A stretch of DNA of 12,423 nt from Chitinophaga pinensis (GTDB taxonomy: Bacteria > Bacteroidota > Bacteroidia > Flavobacteriales_D > Crocinitomicaceae): contig CAMDGP010000040.1 in the NCBI GenBank assembly GCA_945897765.1, positions 1 through 12,423 of the forward strand, given 5' to 3'. The notes beneath the pieces were generated by a model, which was given only the letters and a program-made list of their open reading frames with translations, searched no databases and was not told where the DNA came from. Position 1 is the stretch's first letter. Each line of letters opens with the position of its first letter. Positions 1 to 5,079 of the stretch are shown in pieces. The position numbers and the translations under genes were made by a program.

Positions 1-944
1 TAATCATGAATACTTCTCATATTGGTAATTATGGGGTTCACGATGAAGAAATCGAATCTGATTCAATTAAAATAGCTGGTTTAGTTACTAAAAAGTTTTC
101 CAATGGATATTCAAGAGCTTCGGCTAATGGTGCGCTCCAATCTTTAATGGAGAAAAATGAAACGGTTGGAATTTCCGATATCGACACGCGTGCTTTGGTT
201 CGACACATTCGAAATAAAGGAGCAATGAATGCCGTAATTTCTTCTGAAGAATTTAATTTAGAAATACTTAAGCAAAAACTTGCTGCTATTCCGTCAATGG
301 AAGGACTCGAGTTATCTTCGCGTGTTTCAACAAATATAGCATACGAAGTAAACCCAGAAGACTCAAAACACAAAGTTGCTTTAATAGATTTTGGTGTAAA
401 GAAAAACATTGTCCGTTGCCTTGTTGAAAGAGCTTGCCATGTTAAAGTTTTTCCGATGAATACAACTTTGGCAGAAATCAATGAATTCAAGCCAGATGGA
501 TATATGCTTTCAAATGGACCAGGTGATCCTTCTTCTATGCGAAATTCAATTGAATTAGTTAAAGAAATTGTAAGTATAAATAAGCCTGTCTTTGGTATTT
601 GTTTAGGACACCAAATCTTAGGTTTAAGTCAAGGTCTTTCCACAGAAAAAATGTTCAATGGACATAGAGGAATCAATCACCCAATCAAGAATTTAAAAAC
701 AGGTAAAGGAGAAATTACTTCTCAAAATCATGGTTTTGTTATTTCGAAAGATAGTATTGATAATCAATCTAATATAGAAGTAACACACATACACCTAAAC
801 GATGGAACAATTGCAGGTATAGAGTTAAAAAATAAACCTATTTTTTCCGTTCAATATCACCCAGAAGCTTCGGCTGGACCGCACGATTCTCGTTATTTAT
901 TCGATCAGTTCGTGTCAAATATGCATCAATCAAAAAATCAATAA
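1..944 (+). CDS. carA: Carbamoyl-phosphate synthase small (glutaminase) subunit, 5'-truncated by the window edge
   Basis: CarA hydrolyses glutamine and passes ammonia to CarB for carbamoyl phosphate, the precursor of pyrimidines and arginine, in the cytoplasm. The frame is open to the left edge (codon phase starts at base 3). The ATG at base 6 is not the true start: its product begins at MNTSHIGNYG, which aligns with the HIGN motif near residue 59 of E. coli CarA, so about 54 N-terminal residues are missing. Counting from that ATG, the N-terminal domain covers about 1-110 (SDIDTRALVRHIR at 57-69). The class I glutamine amidotransferase domain follows: SNGPGDP at 169-175, nucleophile Cys199 in GICLGHQ, QNHGF at 240-244, and His285/Glu287 in QYHPEAS. 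All triad residues are present, so the visible part looks functional. eno starts 3 bases after the stop, which suggests one transcript. In Flavobacteria, as I recall, carA and eno follow rplQ at the end of the ribosomal protein/rpoA cluster. Confidence 0.96.
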   Translation, partial: IMNTSHIGNYGVHDEEIESDSIKIAGLVTKKFSNGYSRASANGALQSLMEKNETVGISDIDTRALVRHIRNKGAMNAVISSEEFNLEILKQKLAAIPSMEGLELSSRVSTNIAYEVNPEDSKHKVALIDFGVKKNIVRCLVERACHVKVFPMNTTLAEINEFKPDGYMLSNGPGDPSSMRNSIELVKEIVSINKPVFGICLGHQILGLSQGLSTEKMFNGHRGINHPIKNLKTGKGEITSQNHGFVISKDSIDNQSNIEVTHIHLNDGTIAGIELKNKPIFSVQYHPEASAGPHDSRYLFDQFVSNMHQSKNQ

Positions 945-947
945 ACT

Positions 948-2234
948 ATGAGTTACATAGCAGGAATTTATGCACGTCAAATCCTGGATTCAAGAGGAAA
1001 TCCGACAATTGAAGTTGACGTTGTTACAACAAATGGAGTATTAGGTCGTGCAGCAGTGCCATCAGGTGCTTCAACAGGAATACATGAGGCTGTCGAATTA
1101 AGAGACGGCAACAAATCAATTTACCTTGGAAAAGGAGTTTTGAATGCTGTTCATAATGTAAACACTTTAATTTGTGATGCATTGAACGGAATGGATATTT
1201 TCGATCAAAAAGCAATTGATACTGCACTAATTAAATTAGATGGAACTCTAAATAAGTCAAACTTAGGAGCAAACGCGATTTTAGGAACTTCTATGGCAGT
1301 AGCGAAAGCGGCAGCACAAGAGGCAAATTTGAGTTTGTTTAAATATGTTGGTGGCGTAGGTGCAGTTACGATGCCTGTGCCAATGATGAACATATTAAAT
1401 GGTGGTTCACACGCAGATAACTTAATTGATATTCAAGAATTTATGGTAATGCCTTTCGGAGCAAGTTCATTCTCAGAAGGCTTACGTTGGGGAACTGAAG
1501 TTTTCCATCATTTAAAAAGTGTTTTGAAATCAAAAGGAATGTCAACAAACGTTGGCGACGAAGGAGGTTTTGCTCCAAGTTTAGGGTCAAACGAAGAAGC
1601 AATTCAAGTTGTAATTGAAGCAGTAGAAAAAGCTGGATTCAAACTTGGGCATGATATGTATATTGCTTTAGATGCTGCTTCGTCAGAATTTTATCAAGCA
1701 GACAAAGGTGTTTATCATTTTGAGTCGACTGGTGAAGATAGAACATCAGCTGAAATGGTTGCTTATTGGGAAGAATGGACAAAAAAATATCCAATTATTT
1801 CAATCGAAGATGGACTTGCTGAAGACGATTGGGCAGGTTGGAAATTAGCAACTGAGAAAATGGGTGATAAAGTTCAATTGGTGGGTGATGACTTATTTGT
1901 TACAAATACAAAACGCCTTTCTAGAGGGATTGAAGAAGGAATTGCAAATTCTATTTTAGTTAAAGTTAACCAAATTGGTTCTTTAACAGAAACTATTGAA
2001 GCAGTTCAAATGGCAACAAGAAATAGCTACACATCAGTTATGAGTCACAGAAGTGGTGAAACAGAAGATAGTACAATTGCCGACTTAGCAGTAGCTTTAA
2101 ACTGTGGACAAATCAAAACTGGTTCTGCATCTAGAAGTGACCGTATGGCTAAATACAATCAGCTTTTAAGAATCGAAGAAGAATTAGGTGAAGCTGCTTA
2201 CTACCCTGGTAAAGACTTTAAATTCATTAAATAA
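948..2234 (+). CDS. eno: Enolase (phosphopyruvate hydratase)
   Basis: Enolase interconverts 2-phosphoglycerate and phosphoenolpyruvate in glycolysis and gluconeogenesis; it is cytoplasmic and Mg-dependent. The 428 residues are full length for the family (E. coli 432, with a constant offset of about 3). The N-terminal capping domain has ARQILDSRGNPT at 9-20 and the mobile loop SGASTG at 39-44. The barrel domain carries catalytic Glu164 and Glu205 (NVGDEGG), metal ligands Asp242, Glu287 and Asp314, catalytic Lys339 in the signature ILVKVNQIGSLTE, the SHRSGETED loop at 366-374, and Lys390. Every key residue is present. It starts 3 bases after carA with no Shine-Dalgarno sequence, as is usual in Bacteroidota, so it is probably translated from the carA transcript. 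A strong hairpin terminator follows the stop, making eno the last gene of this operon. Confidence 0.98.
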   Translation: MSYIAGIYARQILDSRGNPTIEVDVVTTNGVLGRAAVPSGASTGIHEAVELRDGNKSIYLGKGVLNAVHNVNTLICDALNGMDIFDQKAIDTALIKLDGTLNKSNLGANAILGTSMAVAKAAAQEANLSLFKYVGGVGAVTMPVPMMNILNGGSHADNLIDIQEFMVMPFGASSFSEGLRWGTEVFHHLKSVLKSKGMSTNVGDEGGFAPSLGSNEEAIQVVIEAVEKAGFKLGHDMYIALDAASSEFYQADKGVYHFESTGEDRTSAEMVAYWEEWTKKYPIISIEDGLAEDDWAGWKLATEKMGDKVQLVGDDLFVTNTKRLSRGIEEGIANSILVKVNQIGSLTETIEAVQMATRNSYTSVMSHRSGETEDSTIADLAVALNCGQIKTGSASRSDRMAKYNQLLRIEEELGEAAYYPGKDFKFIK

Positions 2235-2257
2235 GAAATTTATTTTTCTAACTTTAC

Positions 2258-2290
2258 TAAGGCTATTCGAAAGGGTAGCCTTATTTTTGT
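2258..2290 (+). terminator. Rho-independent terminator of the carA-eno operon
   Basis: TAAGGCTA (2258-2265) pairs with TAGCCTTA (2276-2283). Two T-G wobbles and a C-G pair extend the stem to about 11 bp, closed by a GAAA tetraloop at 2269-2272. The run TTATTTTTG follows at once. The hairpin starts 24 bases after the eno stop. The U-tract runs almost into the ATG of the next gene (2294), so that gene needs either read-through or its own promoter upstream of or inside the hairpin. Confidence 0.87.
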
Positions 2291-2293
2291 TTA

Positions 2294-2746
2294 ATGAAAA
2301 ACTTTAACCTCCGAGTTTATGGGCTTGTGATTAATGATAAAAAAGAGATTCTGTTATCTGATGAATGTCGTTTTGGGCATTTTTTTACCAAATTCCCTGG
2401 TGGTGGAGTTGAAAAAGGGGAGGGGATATTAGATGCTTTACACCGCGAGTTTCAAGAAGAACTGAATCTCAAAATTGAGGATGCAACACCTTTTTATTTC
2501 AATGATTTTTACCAAGAGTCCGCATTTAGGAAGGAAGACCAAATCGTTTCTTTTTATTATTTGGTGAAATCTGATAACTCAAAAATTAAGGTAAAGACTT
2601 ACGAAATTCCATTTCAAGAAGAAACAGAAAAACAGCGTTGGATTTCAATTGAAGATTTAACGACAAAAGATTTGACTTTCCCAATTGATAAAGTTGCTTT
2701 TGAAAAACTTAAAATTTGGGCACAAAAAAAAGAGGTTCATCGCTAA
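2294..2746 (+). CDS. Nudix hydrolase family protein
   Basis: This is a 150-residue single-domain Nudix protein, predicted to hydrolyse a nucleoside diphosphate linked to another moiety using Mg or Mn, in the cytoplasm. The Nudix box GX5EX7REUXEEXGU is at 37-59: Gly37, Glu43, Arg51-Glu52, Phe53, Glu55-Glu56 and Leu59. The usual Gly at position 58 is Asn; the metal-binding glutamates are intact. The N-terminal strand (NLRVYGLVINDKKEILL) and the late RWISIEDL strand fit the fold. The sequence does not show the substrate; mutator-type, ADP-ribose and Ap4A activities all remain possible. The start lies just behind the eno terminator with no ribosome binding site. A weak -7-like sequence TAACTTTA at 2249-2256 could give a separate transcript. 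The 3' end overlaps the terminator of the converging gene. Confidence 0.9.
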   Translation: MKNFNLRVYGLVINDKKEILLSDECRFGHFFTKFPGGGVEKGEGILDALHREFQEELNLKIEDATPFYFNDFYQESAFRKEDQIVSFYYLVKSDNSKIKVKTYEIPFQEETEKQRWISIEDLTTKDLTFPIDKVAFEKLKIWAQKKEVHR

Positions 2747-2754
2747 ACCTCTTT
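2721..2754 (-). terminator. Rho-independent terminator of the alpha-oxoamine synthase gene, inside the Nudix 3' end
   Basis: Read on the minus strand, AAAGAGGTT (2754-2746), an 8-base loop and AACCTCTTT (2737-2729) form a perfect 9-bp stem, followed by further T residues and then GTG. It lies 20 bases after the stop codon at 2775. Read on the plus strand the same hairpin lacks a U-tract (GAAATATTA follows), so it mainly serves the minus-strand gene. It overlaps the last codons and the stop (2744-2746) of the Nudix gene; the A-run encodes its Lys-Lys tail region. Confidence 0.85.
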
Positions 2755-2774
2755 GAAATATTATGTTATTCTGA

Positions 2775-4019
2775 CTAAGTTGCAGCAATTTTGTCTGACA
2801 TATACTCGCCAGCTTTCAATTTACCAACGATTTTAGAGAAACACTCAATTGTATATTCAACGTCTTCAAGTGTATGAACAGCAGTTGGGATAATTCTTAA
2901 AATAATCATTCCTTTTGGCACAACTGGGTAAACAACCATTGAACAGAAAACATTATAATTTTCTCTCAAATCATAAATCAAATTCGTCGACTCCGGAATT
3001 GAACCATTCAAATAAACAGGCGTTACGCAAGAATCTGTTACACCAATTTCAAATCCTGCATTTTTTAATCCAGTCTGAAGAGCATTTGTAATTTTCCAAA
3101 GATTTTCTTTCAATTCTGGATGATTGCGCATTAATTCTAAACGCTTCAAAGCACCTTTAACTAAAGGAAGTGGCAACGCTTTAGCGAAAATTTGAGAACG
3201 CATGTTGTAGCGTAAATATTCCACTACTTGCTCATCGCTAGAGATAAATCCACCAATTAAAGCAAAGGATTTAGCAAAAGTTCCAAAGTAAACGTCAATT
3301 TGGTCTTGAACTCCTTGTTCTTGTCCAGCTCCACCACCTTTTGCCCCTAAAGTTCCAATTCCGTGTGCATCGTCAACTAAAAGCCTAAAGTTGTATTTTT
3401 TCTTTAATTCAACGATTTCTTTTAACTTACCTTGATCGCCACGCATTCCAAAAACTCCCTCTGTGATAACTAAAATTGCACCACCTGTCTCTTCAGCTAA
3501 TTTTGTTGCACGTTGTAGTTGTTTGTCGCAATCTTCAACGTCGTTATGTTTAAATACAAAGCGTTTACCCATGTGCAAACGAACACCATCAATAATACAA
3601 GCATGAGATTCTGCATCGTAAACAATTACATCATGACGATCAACTAAACAATCAATTGCTGATAAAATTGCTTGGTAACCAAAATTACAAAGTATCGTAT
3701 CTTCTTTTTCAACAAATGCGGATAATTCAGCCTCTAATTGTTCGTGGTAGTTTGAATTTCCACTCATCATTCGAGCACCCATTGGGGCAGCAAATCCAAA
3801 TTCAGCAGCTGCTTCTGTATCTGCTTTTCTTACTTCTGGATGATTTGCTAATCCTAAATAATTGTTCAAAGACCAATTTAATTTCTTTTTTCCTCTGAAA
3901 AACATGTGAGGTCCGATGTCTCCTTCCAATTTTGGAAAAGTGAAATACCCATGTGATTCTTTCGCGTGTTGACCAATTGGTCCTCTGTTCGCTTTAATTT
4001 TTTCGAAAATATCTGCCAT
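2775..4019 (-). CDS. PLP-dependent alpha-oxoamine synthase, serine palmitoyltransferase-like
   Basis: The family condenses an amino acid with an acyl-CoA, with decarboxylation, giving a 3-keto amine (serine palmitoyltransferase, 2-amino-3-ketobutyrate CoA ligase, AONS). The length of 414 residues is near Sphingomonas SPT (about 420). Visible PLP-site residues are His139 in DAESHAC (ring stacking), Asp216 and His219 in VDDAHG, and the Schiff-base Lys250 in TFAKSFALIGGF. The N-terminal part has NWSLNNYLGLANHP at 48-61, and the C-terminal part has SCVTPVYLNGS. It resembles a conserved Flavobacteria/Bacteroidota protein often labelled Spt or glycine C-acetyltransferase. Bacteroidota make sphingolipids or sulfonolipids (capnoids), so the amino acid substrate may be serine or cysteate; this is inference. 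No threonine dehydrogenase or biotin genes lie nearby to favour KBL or BioF. It is a single-gene transcript: -7 box upstream at 4042-4049, terminator at 2721-2754. Confidence 0.88.
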   Translation of the reverse strand: MADIFEKIKANRGPIGQHAKESHGYFTFPKLEGDIGPHMFFRGKKKLNWSLNNYLGLANHPEVRKADTEAAAEFGFAAPMGARMMSGNSNYHEQLEAELSAFVEKEDTILCNFGYQAILSAIDCLVDRHDVIVYDAESHACIIDGVRLHMGKRFVFKHNDVEDCDKQLQRATKLAEETGGAILVITEGVFGMRGDQGKLKEIVELKKKYNFRLLVDDAHGIGTLGAKGGGAGQEQGVQDQIDVYFGTFAKSFALIGGFISSDEQVVEYLRYNMRSQIFAKALPLPLVKGALKRLELMRNHPELKENLWKITNALQTGLKNAGFEIGVTDSCVTPVYLNGSIPESTNLIYDLRENYNVFCSMVVYPVVPKGMIILRIIPTAVHTLEDVEYTIECFSKIVGKLKAGEYMSDKIAAT

Positions 4020-4041
4020 ACTCTGTAAGTGAATTATTGTA

Positions 4042-4049
4042 CAAAATTA
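4042..4049 (-). promoter_or_regulatory. Candidate -7 box for the alpha-oxoamine synthase gene
   Basis: Plus-strand CAAAATTA reads TAATTTTG on the minus strand, a full match to the Bacteroidota -7 element TAnnTTTG. It lies 22 bases upstream of the ATG and predicts a leader of about 15-18 bases. I see no clear TTG (-33) element at the usual distance, so this rests on the -7 box alone. Confidence 0.5.
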
Positions 4050-4099
4050 AGCATATTCTAATTATTAAATTTTCTTTATTAATTTTTTATTAACCAGTA

Positions 4100-4124
4100 T
4101 TTGAGCATTAATATTGTAATTTTG
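4100..4124 (+). promoter_or_regulatory. Candidate promoter of the MarC-family gene
   Basis: TAATTTTG at 4117-4124 matches TAnnTTTG completely. A TTTG at 4100-4103 lies upstream, but its 13-base spacing is shorter than the usual 17-23. The predicted start near 4130 gives a leader of about 35 bases that ends in an A-rich stretch before the ATG at 4164, typical of Bacteroidota translation starts. The box faces away from the one at 4042-4049, so 4020-4163 is a divergent promoter region. Confidence 0.5.
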
Positions 4125-4163
4125 CATTAGAATTTAGTCTAATCCAACGAAAAAAACGAATAA

Positions 4164-4778
4164 ATGCTTACTCTATTTATAACAAGTTGCGTTTCGCTTT
4201 TCTCTTTGATAAATCCTTTGAGTGCAATCCCCGTTTTTATATCATTAACTTCTGGTTATTCACCAATTCATTTAAGAGTAACAATTAGAAAAACAGCTAT
4301 TTATATTTTTATTATTTGTGTTGTTTCCTTTTTTATTGGTAATTATATTCTTGAGTTTTTCGGTATTTCAATACACGCATTAAAATTAGCAGGAGGAATA
4401 ATTATTTCTCGCTCAGGCTTCCTTTTGTTAAATTCACAACATAAAAAGGACATTCAAGGTGAAGTAAAAAGAGAATCATTGATTAAAGAAGATATTTCTT
4501 TTAGTCCATTAGCTATGCCACTTTTAGCCGGACCAGGCTCTATTTCTCTGTTAATTAATTTATCTTTAAGTACTGATTCATTTCCTGAAAAATCCATTAT
4601 TGTACTTTCTATTTTAGTAGTTAGTTTACTTATTTTCTTTATGTTTTATATAGCCCCAAAGATTTTAAAATATCTAGGGCAATCGGGTATTCGTTCATTA
4701 TCAAAAATTATGGGTTTTATTGTTCTATCTCTTGGTATTCAAATGATGGTAGACAGCTTAAACATTCTTTTAAAGTAG
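4164..4778 (+). CDS. MarC-family integral membrane protein
   Basis: This is a 204-residue protein of the MarC family (E. coli MarC, YchE, YhgN), inner membrane proteins of uncertain function, perhaps transporters; the old link of MarC to antibiotic resistance was not upheld. About six membrane segments are visible, near 1-27, 43-65, 70-90, 112-134, 143-167 and 180-202. Family motifs are INPLSAIPVF at 16-25 (the NP in helix 1), LAGGIII at 75-81, SPLAMPLLAGPGSIS at 114-128 (proline/glycine-rich re-entrant-type repeat of the first motif) and IMGFIVLSLGIQM at 182-194. A charged loop lies at about 92-110 (HKKDIQGEVKRESLIKED). Length is normal (usually 200-220). The gene stands alone with its own -7 box; no recognisable hairpin terminator follows. 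The family assignment is firm, the substrate unknown. Confidence 0.9.
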   Translation: MLTLFITSCVSLFSLINPLSAIPVFISLTSGYSPIHLRVTIRKTAIYIFIICVVSFFIGNYILEFFGISIHALKLAGGIIISRSGFLLLNSQHKKDIQGEVKRESLIKEDISFSPLAMPLLAGPGSISLLINLSLSTDSFPEKSIIVLSILVVSLLIFFMFYIAPKILKYLGQSGIRSLSKIMGFIVLSLGIQMMVDSLNILLK

Positions 4779-4924
4779 GATTAACTAACTTAACTTTGGA
4801 AGAATATTTATTAATTAAGTGATTGAAAAATAAAAGTTTATACTACCTAAGTAAGAATTAAGGTTTAACCGTATGTTAAAATAGAACAACAAAAAAAATA
4901 ATATTTTCATTAAAAACCTTTGTG
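4779..4924. other. AT-rich intergenic stretch without a recognisable gene
   Basis: This is the left half of the 301-base space between the MarC-family gene and uvrA. I find no open frame of note on either strand, no RNA gene and no GC-rich hairpin. The only structure is a small inverted repeat, TTTAAC (4864-4869) and GTTAAA (4875-4880) with a 5-base spacer. It could be an operator or a weak hairpin, but it may be chance in such AT-rich DNA. The right half of the space holds a -7 box and a small open frame. Confidence 0.6.
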
Positions 4925-4932
4925 TATTTTTG
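4925..4932 (+). promoter_or_regulatory. Candidate -7 box for the small membrane-peptide gene
   Basis: TATTTTTG matches TAnnTTTG completely. It lies 41 bases upstream of the ATG at 4974 and predicts a start near 4938 with a leader of about 36 bases. There is no good TTG element 17-23 bases upstream; only a T-rich run occurs near 4904-4907. The box is the main reason to think this intergenic DNA is transcribed. Confidence 0.45.
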
Positions 4933-4973
4933 TAATCTAGATAAACTAAATACCACTACAAATAATTATCAGC

Positions 4974-5075
4974 ATGAGCAGAGAACACAGTAAAAGAAGT
5001 ACAATAGCGCTTTTGGTTGCTATTTTTTCTTTGTTAATTTCTTTCATCAACTTATTACTTTTGACTGTACCATAG
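4974..5075 (+). CDS. Small single-helix membrane peptide (33 residues), hypothetical
   Basis: An open frame of 33 codons starts at the ATG at 4974 and ends with TAG at 5073-5075, followed by a second in-frame TAG. The peptide has a short polar, basic N-terminus (MSREHSKRST, with Arg3, Lys7 and Arg8) and then one continuous hydrophobic helix from about residue 11 to 31 (IALLVAIFSLL..., ending LLLLTVP). By the positive-inside rule it would sit N-in, with almost no tail outside. It has a consensus -7 box upstream and an A-rich leader (ctacaaataattatcagc). It converges on uvrA with only 4 bases between the stop codons. I do not recognise the family; small hydrophobic type I toxins and small membrane-protein modulators have this general shape, but nothing proves either. 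T-rich DNA favours chance hydrophobic frames, so confidence is moderate. Confidence 0.5.
   Translation: MSREHSKRSTIALLVAIFSLLISFINLLLLTVP
5003..5030 (+). terminator. Possible weak hairpin with U-run inside the small open frame
   Basis: AATAGC (5003-5008) pairs with GCTATT (5019-5024), with one G-T wobble inside, and a T-rich run (TTTTCTTTG) follows. On paper this is a weak intrinsic terminator. If real, the transcript from the box at 4925 would be a short RNA of about 95 bases ending inside the reading frame, which competes with the protein interpretation. Confidence 0.25.
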
Positions 5076-5079
5076 TAGA

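Noticed and set aside
6..8. ATG at base 6 as the carA start
   Set aside because: The product would begin at the HIGN motif, missing about 54 conserved N-terminal residues; the frame is open to the left edge, so the gene is simply truncated by the window.
38..490. Long minus-strand frame inside carA, and similar opposite-strand frames within eno, the oxoamine synthase, uvrA, the permease and rsmI
   Set aside because: They overlap well-identified genes entirely or largely, encode no recognisable domain, and are explained as shadows of real coding frames.
4864..4880. Inverted repeat TTTAAC/GTTAAA as terminator of the MarC-family gene
   Set aside because: The 6-bp stem is AT-rich, no U-tract follows (A-rich DNA does), and it is almost 90 bases beyond the stop codon.
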